Positions 29,399 to 37,812 of a stretch of 64,000 nucleotides of DNA are shown here, piece by piece. The stretch's first letter is position 1, and every line of letters begins with the position of its first letter. A program made the position numbers and the translations under genes. The DNA is from Peptoanaerobacter stomatis (GTDB taxonomy: Bacteria > Bacillota > Clostridia > Peptostreptococcales > Filifactoraceae). The stretch covers positions 1,041,140-1,105,139 of the forward strand of contig NZ_JH815225.1 of NCBI RefSeq assembly GCF_000238095.2, written 5' to 3'. The notes below the pieces were generated by a model, which was given only the letters and a program-made list of their open reading frames with translations, did no database searches and was not told where the DNA came from.

Positions 29399-29798
29399 AC
29401 TCCCATACTCCTTACAAATTTTTTTATTCTGATATCTGTATTAAACTGATAGATATTTTCCGCTTGTACTTTTATAAGATTTTTTATCTTTGTGAAAATC
29501 AATAAAAAATAATGCTAAACCTTGTTTAATATAAAACTCTAATTAAATTATAATATCATTAAAATATTATAATTTTTCAAAGCAATAAATATATAAATTC
29601 AGAAATATTATAATCGGTAATAGTGTTTAGTATAAATAATATCTTATAATGCTTATTCTAACATAAAAAATTCAAACCATAAACTATTTTTGCAATAAAG
29701 TATATTAAAATATTGCATTTTTTTGCTCTGATATGATATAATATTTTACATATTTGATTTATACATGAAAATTTTACATATTTAGGAGCGATTATTTA
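29399..29798. other. intergenic region between divergent GNAT and S1-domain genes
   Basis: About 400 AT-rich bases. The right end holds the promoter of the S1-domain gene; I see nothing else. Confidence 0.4.
29713..29742 (+). promoter_or_regulatory. promoter of the S1-domain gene
   Basis: TTGCAT (29,713-29,718) and TATAAT (29,737-29,742) with 18 bases between them, about 55 bases upstream of the start codon. The -35 box matches four of six consensus bases. Confidence 0.55.
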
Positions 29799-30242
29799 AT
29801 GTCTAATGTTTTAAAAGTTGGTAATATTGTTGATGGTAAAGTTATAAATGTTAAGCCTTATGGTGCTTTTGTATCCATCGGAAGTGACAAAAAAGGTCTT
29901 GTGCACATATCTCATATATCAAATGATTTTGTAAAAGATATAAATGAATTTTTACATCAAGGAGATGTTGTAAAGGTCAAAATTTTGAGCATGGACGACG
30001 ACGGAGGAAAAATAGCTCTATCCTTAAAAGACGCTAACAGCGAGCTTAAAATAGAACAGACTTCTCAAGAGGATATAAAAGAGGATAAAGTTATAGAAGT
30101 TCACCACAAAAGCTTTGCCACTTCAAACGATAGAGTCGCCAATGATGAAAAAAAGACAAAAACATTGGAGGAATTACTGAAAGAATACAATAAACAAGCA
30201 AATGACAGACAGGTTGATATAAATAAAAGATTGAAGAGATAA
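29799..30242 (+). CDS. S1 RNA-binding domain protein
   Basis: A 147-residue protein. One S1 domain spans residues about 6-75 (VGNIVDGKVINVKPYGAFVSIG...GLVHISHIS...GDVVKVKILSMDDDGGKIALSLKD). The charged tail of about 70 residues is lysine-rich (KEYNKQANDRQVDINKRLKR). It resembles small Gram-positive S1 proteins of the YugI/general stress protein 13 type that associate with ribosomes or RNA. Confidence 0.9.
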   Translation: MSNVLKVGNIVDGKVINVKPYGAFVSIGSDKKGLVHISHISNDFVKDINEFLHQGDVVKVKILSMDDDGGKIALSLKDANSELKIEQTSQEDIKEDKVIEVHHKSFATSNDRVANDEKKTKTLEELLKEYNKQANDRQVDINKRLKR

Positions 30243-30305
30243 ATTTTTAATAAAATATTCATTCTAAAAATTAAAAGTATTGTAATAATTTAAAACTTAA
30301 TAATC

Positions 30306-30388
30306 ATTGCTGGGGGAGCTTTGTGCTGAGAGAGTATTACTCGACCCTTGGAACTTGATGCGGTTAATACCGACGTAGGGAAGCAAAT
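30306..30388 (+). ncRNA. TPP riboswitch (THI element)
   Basis: Classical thiamine-pyrophosphate aptamer: GGGGGAGC at 30,312-30,319, GCTGAGAGAG, ACCCTTGGAAC, TGATGCGGTTAATACCG and CGTAGGGAAGC, closed by an outer ATTGCT/AGCAAAT stem. It lies directly upstream of a thiamine-precursor transport operon. Confidence 0.97.
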
Positions 30389-30405
30389 TTTTATTTTAAG
30401 CATAT

Positions 30406-30443
30406 AACTTTGTGTACCTACGATGGTATTGCAAAGTTTTTTT
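30406..30443 (+). terminator. TPP-controlled terminator hairpin
   Basis: AACTTTG...TACC-TACGAT-GGTA...CAAAGTT followed by seven T residues. The hairpin segment CCTACG (30,417-30,422) is complementary to CGTAGG (30,374-30,379) in the aptamer's 3' side. An alternative antiterminator can therefore form when TPP is absent, which fits transcription attenuation by TPP. Confidence 0.85.
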
Positions 30444-30460
30444 ATTTTGAGGAAATTTAT

Positions 30461-31222
30461 ATGAACATATTGGAATTTGAAGACGTATCTTTTTCATATG
30501 AAGGATACGGACCTACTATACAAAACCTATCATTTACAATAGACAAACCGAAATTTGTGAGCATAATAGGTGCAAGCGGTTGCGGTAAAAGCACGATATT
30601 CAAACTTATATTGTCACTGCTTCATATGCAAAGTGGCAGCATATTTTATAAGGGTAAAAATATAAACACACTTAGGAGTTATGCAGGTTATATGCCTCAA
30701 AAAGATTTGCTTTTTCCTTGGAAAAACATAAAAAACAACCTATCCATACCAATGGATATTAAAAATATACCTAAAAAAGAAAAAGAAAAAAAAATATCAT
30801 CTATCTTGGAAGATATAGGACTGTCAGATGTAGCTGAAAAAATGCCTTATGAATTATCAGGAGGTATGCGCCAAAGAATATCTTTTGCAAGAACTATATT
30901 GACCGATTCCGATTTGTTGCTGTTCGATGAACCTCTTTCAGCTCTCGATTATATCACAAGAATACAAATGCAATCGTGGTTACTTGATAGACTAAATAAA
31001 TTCAGCGATAAGACTGCTATATTTATAACACACGATGTTGAAGAAGCTATATTTTTGTCAGATACAATACTTGTCGTTAAAGACGTACCTATAAAAGAAT
31101 TAATAAGGGTAGATGTACCTCTTTCGAGGAACAGAACAAGAGATATGCTTGACACAACAGAAATGATAAATCTTAAAAATAATATATTATCTATGCTTAA
31201 AAACGGAGGCGCAAATGAATAA
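30461..31222 (+). CDS. thiZ: ABC transporter ATPase for a thiamine precursor (ThiZ-type)
   Basis: A 253-residue ATP-binding subunit of the nitrate/sulfonate/pyrimidine importer class. Walker A is GASGCGKS (37-44), the Q-loop YMPQKDLLFPW, the signature LSGGMRQR and Walker B LLLFDEPLSALD. Start at ATG 30,461 after GAGGAA; the frame is open upstream but runs through the riboswitch terminator. First gene of a TPP-riboswitch operon, so its cargo is probably a thiamine pyrimidine precursor. Confidence 0.9.
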   Translation: MNILEFEDVSFSYEGYGPTIQNLSFTIDKPKFVSIIGASGCGKSTIFKLILSLLHMQSGSIFYKGKNINTLRSYAGYMPQKDLLFPWKNIKNNLSIPMDIKNIPKKEKEKKISSILEDIGLSDVAEKMPYELSGGMRQRISFARTILTDSDLLLFDEPLSALDYITRIQMQSWLLDRLNKFSDKTAIFITHDVEEAIFLSDTILVVKDVPIKELIRVDVPLSRNRTRDMLDTTEMINLKNNILSMLKNGGANE

Positions 31223-31961
31223 AAAAAATCTTCCGTCAATTATAATAAACATCTCCTTACTTATATTATGGCAAGTGCTTGCAAATATAATAAACGCACA
31301 TTATATTTTGCCGTCACCGCTTCAAATATTACAAAAAATTTGGGAACTGAGAATTCCGTTATTTACTGTACATTTACCTTACACAATGCTTATTACATTT
31401 TTAGGATTGCTAATATCTATAATACTCGGCTTGTTTTTTGCTATAATAATGGACTTGTCAGAAACAGTAAAAGACGCTATATATCCGATAATAATAGCAT
31501 CTCAAACTATACCTACAACTGCAATAGCACCTCTTTTCATACTGTGGTTCGGTTATGGTATATGGAGTAAAGTTGTAGTTACAGTACTCATAACTTTTTT
31601 CCCTATAGTAATAGCTACATATGACGGTTTCAGATATACAAAATCAGAAATGCAAGAATTGTTATTTACATATGGAGCAAGTAAAAGACAAATATTTTTT
31701 ATGCTCAAAGTAAATACAGCTATACCAAACTTCTTTTCTGCAATAAAAATGGCTGTGCCTATGAGTATAATAGGAGCAGCAATCGGAGAATGGTTAGGCT
31801 CACAAAGTGGACTTGGATATTTCAGCAAAAGAATGCTCACACAACTTGACGGAGCCGGAGTATTTGCTCCGATAATAATATTGTCTGTTGTTGCTATGAC
31901 AATAGTATACATAATAGATTTTTTAGAAAAAAAACTAATCAAATGGAGGGACAAGATATGA
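31215..31961 (+). CDS. thiX: ABC transporter permease for a thiamine precursor (ThiX-type)
   Basis: A 248-residue permease with about six membrane helices of the SsuC/TauC/ThiX family. The coupling-helix region AYTYGASKRQIFFMLKVNTAIPN has its equivalent at LLFTYGASKRQIFF, with EWLGSQSGLGYF near the C-terminus. It overlaps thiZ by 8 bases and thiY by 4 bases (ATGA). Confidence 0.9.
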   Translation: MNKKNLPSIIINISLLILWQVLANIINAHYILPSPLQILQKIWELRIPLFTVHLPYTMLITFLGLLISIILGLFFAIIMDLSETVKDAIYPIIIASQTIPTTAIAPLFILWFGYGIWSKVVVTVLITFFPIVIATYDGFRYTKSEMQELLFTYGASKRQIFFMLKVNTAIPNFFSAIKMAVPMSIIGAAIGEWLGSQSGLGYFSKRMLTQLDGAGVFAPIIILSVVAMTIVYIIDFLEKKLIKWRDKI

Positions 31962-33007
31962 AAAATATCAAAAAATTATTAATCATTTTTACATCTATTC
32001 TTATGATTTTTATGCTGAGTGCTTGCAAAAGCGAAAACAAATCCGCAAGTGAAGACGCAAAAAAAACACAAACGGCGAGTGAAGACAAAAAACAAGACTT
32101 GCAAGAAGTAAATGTAGTGTTGGACTGGTATCCAAATGCAGTACACAGCTTCATTTATGATGCGATAGAAAAAGGATATTACGAAAATGAAGGCTTAAAA
32201 GTAAACATAATATTTCCGTCAAACGCAAATGACGCAATATCTCTAACTGCCGCAGGAAAAGCACAGATAGGAATATATTATCCTCATGATGTAATACAAA
32301 CATATGCAAATCAAGATATACCGATAAAAGCTATAGGTTCAATTGTACAAAAACCTCTTAACATAGTCTTGTCATTAAAAGAAAAAAATATTACCAAACC
32401 CGAAGATTTTGTAGGTAAAACTATAGGGTATGCCGGCACTCAATTAAGCGAAGATATGATAAAATCAATGGTAAAATCTCGAGGATTAGATCCAAACTCT
32501 GTAAATTTATTAGATGTAGGTTTTGAACTTATGACAGCTATGACAACAAACAAAGTAGATGCAACCATAGGTTGTCTTGTAAATCACGAAGTACCTCAAA
32601 TGGAAGAAGAAGGATTTGAATTAAATTATTTTTCAGTAGATGAATACGGTATGCCGTCATTTCCGGAGCTTGTATTCGTTACAAGTGATGACTATATAAA
32701 AAACGATAAAGAAATGCTCGTAAAATTTTTAAATGCCTCAAAAAAAGGCTTTGAAGATATGAAAAATAAACCTGATGAAACGTTAAAAATACTGCTTGAC
32801 AATCAAAATGAAGAAAATTTCCCACTATCACAAACTGTAGAAGAAAAAAGTATGAATACCTTATTACCGTTAATGGAAACAGACACTGACAAATTCTTGT
32901 CACAAAATAAAGAGGATTGGCAAAATACTATAAATTGGATGAAAGAACAAGAAATAATCAAAAAAGATATACAAGTAGACGAAGTTGTAGTAGATTTAGT
33001 AGATTAA
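31958..33007 (+). CDS. thiY: thiamine-precursor-binding lipoprotein (ThiY/NMT1 family)
   Basis: A 349-residue lipoprotein. The signal peptide ends at lipobox LSAC, followed by an NMT1/THI5-like domain starting VNVVLDWYPNAVHSFIYDAIEKGYY. This is the signature of proteins that bind N-formyl-4-amino-5-aminomethyl-2-methylpyrimidine or related pyrimidines. Start at ATG 31,958 after GGAGGG. The TPP riboswitch and the ThiX/Z partners support the role. Confidence 0.93.
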   Translation: MKNIKKLLIIFTSILMIFMLSACKSENKSASEDAKKTQTASEDKKQDLQEVNVVLDWYPNAVHSFIYDAIEKGYYENEGLKVNIIFPSNANDAISLTAAGKAQIGIYYPHDVIQTYANQDIPIKAIGSIVQKPLNIVLSLKEKNITKPEDFVGKTIGYAGTQLSEDMIKSMVKSRGLDPNSVNLLDVGFELMTAMTTNKVDATIGCLVNHEVPQMEEEGFELNYFSVDEYGMPSFPELVFVTSDDYIKNDKEMLVKFLNASKKGFEDMKNKPDETLKILLDNQNEENFPLSQTVEEKSMNTLLPLMETDTDKFLSQNKEDWQNTINWMKEQEIIKKDIQVDEVVVDLVD

Positions 33008-33178
33008 TTTTTTAATTAAACATCAATACTAAACACTATTTAATCTAAGATATGTTCAAATATATTTTGCCCTATGCACTCTTTTCTAAATATCTGCACA
33101 GCATCTATTTATAAAAGCGTTAACAGTCTACTCAAAAAACAATTTGAGCATTATATAAAAAATAAAAGGAGACCTGAA

Positions 33179-33670
33179 ATGAATACCAGAAAATTAAGCT
33201 ACAGTGCCTTATTTGTAGCACTTGGAGTCATATGTTCGCCATTTAATATTCCGCTCGGATTTGCAAAATGCTTTCCGGTTCAACACCTTATAAATGTACT
33301 TACAGCTGTATTATTAGGTCCGCTATACGCTGTTATGTCCGCTTTTACGACTTCACTTATAAGAAACCTGTTAGGCACAGGAAGTTTATTGGCATTTCCA
33401 GGAAGTATGATAGGAGCATTCCTTGCCGGTATGCTTTATCAAAAAAGCAAAAAAATTTCATTCGCATTCTTGGGAGAAATAATAGGTACAGGAATAATAG
33501 GTTCGCTTGTTGCATATCCTGTAGCATTGTTTTTTATTGGAAAAGAAGTCGCAATCTTCACATTTGTATTGCCATTTAGCGTATCTACAATAGGCGGAAG
33601 CATATTTGCCTTAATATTGTTAAAATCACTCGAAAAAACAAATATTTTAGACAAACTTCATATCGCATAG
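33179..33670 (+). CDS. thiW: ThiW, ECF-type S component for a thiamine thiazole precursor
   Basis: A 163-residue protein with five or six membrane helices. It opens MNTRKLSYSALFVALGVICSPF and contains FPVQHLINVLTAVLLGPLYAV and LAFPGSMIGAFLAGMLYQ, typical of ThiW, predicted to carry hydroxyethylthiazole. Start at ATG 33,179 after AAGGAG gives the usual ThiW length. With thiXYZ the operon would import both halves of thiamine. No ECF energising module is nearby. Confidence 0.88.
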   Translation: MNTRKLSYSALFVALGVICSPFNIPLGFAKCFPVQHLINVLTAVLLGPLYAVMSAFTTSLIRNLLGTGSLLAFPGSMIGAFLAGMLYQKSKKISFAFLGEIIGTGIIGSLVAYPVALFFIGKEVAIFTFVLPFSVSTIGGSIFALILLKSLEKTNILDKLHIA

Positions 33671-33803
33671 ATTTATACTAAAAGCAAATACAAAAAATAG
33701 TATTGCATACATCTAATAAAACATAACAAATATTTATGAAGCACTCAGTATAAATTATCTGTTATTCTATTAGATATCAGCATTATAATTTTACAGTATC
33801 TCA

Positions 33804-33845
33804 AAAATGCTTTAAATCACATTAAAACGGTTTAAAGCATTTTTT
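33804..33845 (+). terminator. terminator of the thi operon
   Basis: AAAATGCTTTAAA / TTTAAAGCATTTT (33,804-33,816 and 33,831-33,843) followed by T residues, about 130 bases after thiW. Confidence 0.85.
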
Positions 33846-34070
33846 CATTTTTTAACAAAATATAAGCTAAATATGATATAATCAAGATATATTTAGAATA
33901 AATAATTTATACTGACTGATTAATGAAAGTTCATCATTATACTGAAATCTTATAGAATACATGGAAATTTATAATAATTAATCTTTAAAATAAAATATTT
34001 ATATTAATCTTGTATAATTATTTATCCATAATTTTATTAGATAGCAGTATCCATTAATAAAGGGGGATTT

Positions 34071-35147
34071 ATGAGTAAGGTTGTACAGTTTTTATCAGAA
34101 TTTTATAATATGCCAATAGCAGATATACTAAAATTATCTAATAATATAAAAGATGATGAACTCTATAAAATAAATAACCATACGATAAAATCTATTCTCC
34201 CTGACTTTGATTTATCCAAGTCGAATATAGACAAGTATAAAGAAGTTTTAAATAAAATTGATGAGGAAAATTATAAAAATAACATAGATTTTATCACATT
34301 TGCAGATGAAAAATATCCTCAAATTTTAAAAAATATAAAAAATTTTCCTAAAGTTTTATATTACAAAGGTAACGCTGAATTATTAAATTACAAAAGAAAA
34401 ATAGGTGTAGTTGGTAGCAGAAAACCTACACCGTACGGCAAATTTGTCACAACATCCCTCGTGAAAGACCTTATCCAAAATGATTTTTGCATAGTAAGTG
34501 GCTTTGCAAGCGGAATTGACTCCATTTCACACAAATCAGCCATAGAAAATGGAGGTAAAACGATATGCGTTTTCGGTACACCTATAAACAAAATATATCC
34601 GGCATCCAATAAAAAATTATTTGAAGAAGTGTTATTATCAAACAGTTTGATAATTTCAGAACAACATTGTTTAAAATCATCTTTACCGGCATATTTTGCA
34701 CTCAGAAACAGAATAATAAGCGGCCTGTCAACAGGTCTGCTCGTTACAGAGGCAGGTGCAAAAAGCGGTACATTGATTACAGCAAATTATGCAATGGAGC
34801 AAGGAAAATATATATTCGCCGTACCCGGTAATATAAATTCTTCAAACTCAATAGGAACAAATTCACTCATAAAAGATGGTGCTTGTATGACTACAAGCAT
34901 TTCCGATATATTGTTTGAATACGGTTATGAACAAAATCTGCAAATAGCAGATGAAACCTATGATGATTTATCCCCTCTTGAAAACAGTATATATACACAA
35001 GTCAAAAATGCAGGCAGCTGCCATGCAGAAAAAATCGCAATGTCACTATCATTAAGCATACAAGACGTAATATCTATATTAAATATACTTGATATAAAAG
35101 GCTATATATCATATGACGGCTTCATGGCAAATTACAAGATCAGATGA
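34071..35147 (+). CDS. dprA: DNA-processing protein DprA
   Basis: A 358-residue RecA-loader for incoming single-stranded DNA in natural transformation. The Rossmann-like core shows VVGSRKPTPYGK, IVSGFASGIDSISHKSA, FGTPINKIYPASNKKLFEE, LRNRIISGLSTGLLVTEAG and GTLITANYAMEQGKYIFAVPGNI. The C-terminal winged-helix region (about 290-358) is present. The GGGGG-type ribosome site fits the ATG. It is the last backbone gene before the accessory region. Confidence 0.96.
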   Translation: MSKVVQFLSEFYNMPIADILKLSNNIKDDELYKINNHTIKSILPDFDLSKSNIDKYKEVLNKIDEENYKNNIDFITFADEKYPQILKNIKNFPKVLYYKGNAELLNYKRKIGVVGSRKPTPYGKFVTTSLVKDLIQNDFCIVSGFASGIDSISHKSAIENGGKTICVFGTPINKIYPASNKKLFEEVLLSNSLIISEQHCLKSSLPAYFALRNRIISGLSTGLLVTEAGAKSGTLITANYAMEQGKYIFAVPGNINSSNSIGTNSLIKDGACMTTSISDILFEYGYEQNLQIADETYDDLSPLENSIYTQVKNAGSCHAEKIAMSLSLSIQDVISILNILDIKGYISYDGFMANYKIR

Positions 35148-35294
35148 TTTATTATTTGTACTAACACTAAGAACCTATTATAAAATTTCCAATTTTTATA
35201 TATTTGACTTTAAAAAATATAATTTTTTAGATATATAATTATGATACAGTTTTAATTAAAATGTACTCAAATTACTATATTAAAATAAAGTTTT
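35148..35294. other. spacer between dprA and the accessory region
   Basis: AT-rich, no recognisable terminator, gene or repeat. The composition starts to change beyond it. Confidence 0.4.
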
Positions 35295-35420
35295 TTATAA
35301 TTCTACTCTTTTCAAAAATGTTACGCTTTCTATGTGGCTCGAATGGTCTGAATTGATAACAAATATAATTTTTGAAATCTTGGGTTGTCGGAAACATATC
35401 GTAATATTTACAAATATCAT
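35295..35420 (-). pseudogene. possible 3' fragment of an rlmD/rumA-like methyltransferase gene
   Basis: A 41-codon open frame whose end reads SDHSSHIESVTFLKRVEL and stop. The S-H-I/V-E-S-V-T-F/L-L-K-R ending resembles the C-terminus of 23S rRNA uracil-C5 methyltransferases (RlmD/RumA), which usually end H-V-E-S/T-V-x-L-L. No upstream catalytic part of the gene is present. From memory, the 3' end of rumA is an integration site for some serine-recombinase elements, so this could be an attachment-site scar. The match is short and unverified. Confidence 0.4.
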
Positions 35421-35428
35421 TATATACG

Positions 35429-35487
35429 AAAAAAGCAACATAGGAGATTAGAAAATTTGATTTTTCATATTGTATTTGTTGCTTTTT
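35429..35487. terminator. hairpin AAAAAAGCAACA / TGTTGCTTTTT
   Basis: Eleven-base arms (35,430-35,440 and 35,477-35,487) around a loop of about 36 bases, with A/T tracts outside. It may end the DUF3592-like gene on the minus strand, or be a small mobile-element scar. Confidence 0.45.
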
Positions 35488-35572
35488 ATAATTTTCTTTT
35501 TATATTTTCGAAACAATTACCCGTACCTATGTTTTATTTCGTACTTGGAGATACAAATTTTAATTTATCTCA

Positions 35573-35800
35573 CTAAATATTAATCGTAGACCATCCAAAA
35601 TCATTTACAAATACCCCAATCAAACTATTCTCATTGTAAATTGGTTTATCCCAAAAAAGTACTGTACTCTTTTTTATATATTCTTTTCCTTTGTAAGTAT
35701 ACTTGTATTTTATACGGTATGGATGGCTTCTATTTACTTTAATAATATCCCTATAAACTTTTATAACATTGCCTTGAACAAAAGAGCCCTTTGATTTCAA
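35573..35800 (-). pseudogene. DUF3592-like protein, C-terminal part after a frame break
   Basis: A 75-codon frame opening at TTG with a soluble beta-rich domain (HPYRIKYKYTYKGKEYIKKS, then FVNDFGWSTINI) typical of the C-terminal half of small DUF3592-like membrane proteins. The expected N-terminal membrane helix is encoded just upstream in another frame. A minus-one shift in the run of seven A residues (35,801-35,807) would fuse the two parts. Either a real frameshift mutation or two overlapping genes. Confidence 0.55.
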
Positions 35801-35934
35801 TTTTTTTCCACCTTAGTTTTAATTATGGAAATTATAAAATTTATAATTCCCATAATTAAAAGTACTGCATAGCTAATGCGAAAATCTGAAGCAGGTTCAG
35901 ATGAACATCTGACAAATTCCAATACAACCATCAT
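35797..35934 (-). pseudogene. N-terminal membrane-helix part of the DUF3592-like gene
   Basis: A 45-codon frame opening ATGATG, with a membrane helix ISYAVLLIMGIINFIISIIK. Its stop (TGA, 35,797-35,799) overlaps the TTG of the downstream part, giving TTGA. AAGGTGG just before the poly-A run could also be a ribosome site for the downstream part, so translational coupling is an alternative to a broken gene. Confidence 0.5.
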
Positions 35935-36289
35935 AAGTCACAACGTTGTAAACAAAAAAGCATAGAACTGTTCAACATATTTAAACATTTTTTTCAGTAT
36001 CCTTTCAATAATTTCTAATTTAATTAATCATATTATATAATATTATTTATGTATTTCAATACTTTATTTGCTTACTGGGTATAATCTTTGATATAAATAC
36101 GACTTCTGCACAGTAGCCTGCTACCAATCTAACTTCGCTTTCACTCATTCTCTTGGGCAGACTTTACGTGAGACATATCAGCTATTAGTTTGCATCAATT
36201 TTGGACTTAACTATAGGTATTTGATAATATATCTTAAAACCTTTTAACTATAGTATTGATTTTGCACTCACCTCTTTATCTTAAAATAA
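35935..36289. other. degenerate region with gene and IS remnants
   Basis: About 355 bases. It contains a decayed IS30 right-end-like segment (36,055-36,102) and a 30-codon minus-strand frame of no recognisable family. I see nothing else. Confidence 0.4.
36055..36102 (+). repeat. diverged copy of the IS30 right end
   Basis: Aligns with 38,801-38,850, the right end of the IS30-like element, over about 48 bases. Both share ACTTTATTT, CTTA, TGGGT and an ACTTTTGACATCAATAC / TCTTTGATATAAATAC segment; roughly three quarters of positions agree and both are in the same orientation. Interpreted as the remnant of another IS30 copy. Confidence 0.6.
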
Positions 36290-37765
36290 CTACGTATTCT
36301 TGATATTCAAACATTTTTTATATAATTCACTTCTCCTTACTAATTCAAATAAACCAGCACTTGTACAATTTAATTTATCCAAGTCATCGTTAATCCAAAA
36401 ATTTCGATTTTCAAGAAGATTTATATTTATCCTATGAATTGCACTCTTACTCTCATAGTTACCAATAAGTGAACCTCCCAACTCCATATCATCAATTACA
36501 AGAATAAACGACAGTTCATGTCTCAATCCAACAAGACTCATTGTTGAACCAAGCAATTGCATCTTTGTACCATCAGTACTATCATTAATTTTTTTTATTA
36601 ATTTGCTTATTTCATCATTATAATATATCCTGTCTGGTGAAATATTGTAACCACATGCACGTTTGTCATCTTCATCTTGCCCAAAACACTCCTCAAGTAA
36701 TTCTCGAAATACTGCTTTTGTAATAGAATAATTGTCCCATTGTGCATCGTAATCAACACAATCATTCATAGCTTCAAAGCCACCAGATGGTATGAACTGC
36801 AAGAAACCTGGTTTAATTACAACATTCTCGGAACGACGAATTCTCAATACATCATATTCTTTACTGTGATTTTTAATCAGCACAAAAACCTGCACTCCAA
36901 GTAAAGAAGATCTATTTTTACCTGAGGTAAGAACATCACATTCATTTTCAAAATTAGTATGAATATAATTTCTTATTGGCAACTCTTTAAGTATCTCTTT
37001 ACCGCATTTTTCTTTAATATTCAAATGATATTTTCTATCTTTAATATATAATTTGTACAATTCATATTCCAGAACATGACTTGTCTTCAAATTATTCTCA
37101 TAATTTCCTACATATGAATCTAAATACCACTCTACCTGATTATTCTTCTTCTCCTGATCATTATTCGTATAAAATATAATTTCATCAAGCATATATCCGA
37201 GCCTCTTAGGATATTTTATTGTTTGATTAATAAGCCTATAATATCTTTTTATAAAGCCTTTATACTTTTTTTGAATACCAGGATATTTTTCCTTAGATAT
37301 TTTTTCCTTTCTTTCAAGATGATCACTATCCTTTGGACAAATATCTTTAAAAGGAAAATCTACTGGTTTAGTACTAATAGTTATCGCTTCATATTCTTTA
37401 GTATCCCCCTCACAAAAACTTACCTGAGCAAAGGCAATCTGAGGAACATCTTTGTATCCTTTAAACTGCTCAATTAATAAAGCATTTTTTTCATTAATCA
37501 ACGGCTCATATATTTTTTTCATAATTGCCAATTGCCAAGATAAAAAGTCTTTCTCATATAATTTTTCATTATATTTTTTTCTTAAATGCGAATATATTAG
37601 AGTATCTAAGTGTTTTCTAAAATCAAATATTTTTTTAATAAGGTTTGTAATCTTATCAAAATCATCTGATATATTCAAAATAAGGAACACCAAAAATGCA
37701 ATACTGGTTAAAAGTTTTGCAGTTTGTGGAAAATAACTTGTGACAAGCGAAATAAAATTCTCCAT
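36290..37765 (-). CDS. membrane-anchored Nudix-domain protein
   Basis: A 491-residue protein. An N-terminal membrane helix (about 17-33) and a charged helical region lead to a C-terminal Nudix-like domain at about 285-430. The Nudix box is split but readable: SGGFEAM (327-333), an insertion, then AVFRELLEECFG (351-362) with the R-E-x-x-E-E core at 354-359. Such domains cleave nucleoside-diphosphate-linked compounds. It sits alone between IS30 remnants. A defence role is possible for a membrane-tethered nucleotide hydrolase, but there is no direct evidence. Confidence 0.65.
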   Translation of the reverse strand: MENFISLVTSYFPQTAKLLTSIAFLVFLILNISDDFDKITNLIKKIFDFRKHLDTLIYSHLRKKYNEKLYEKDFLSWQLAIMKKIYEPLINEKNALLIEQFKGYKDVPQIAFAQVSFCEGDTKEYEAITISTKPVDFPFKDICPKDSDHLERKEKISKEKYPGIQKKYKGFIKRYYRLINQTIKYPKRLGYMLDEIIFYTNNDQEKKNNQVEWYLDSYVGNYENNLKTSHVLEYELYKLYIKDRKYHLNIKEKCGKEILKELPIRNYIHTNFENECDVLTSGKNRSSLLGVQVFVLIKNHSKEYDVLRIRRSENVVIKPGFLQFIPSGGFEAMNDCVDYDAQWDNYSITKAVFRELLEECFGQDEDDKRACGYNISPDRIYYNDEISKLIKKINDSTDGTKMQLLGSTMSLVGLRHELSFILVIDDMELGGSLIGNYESKSAIHRININLLENRNFWINDDLDKLNCTSAGLFELVRRSELYKKCLNIKNT

Positions 37766-37812
37766 TATACTTACTACCTCTCCGTTTATTTAATGATTTT
37801 AGGTTTACAATA

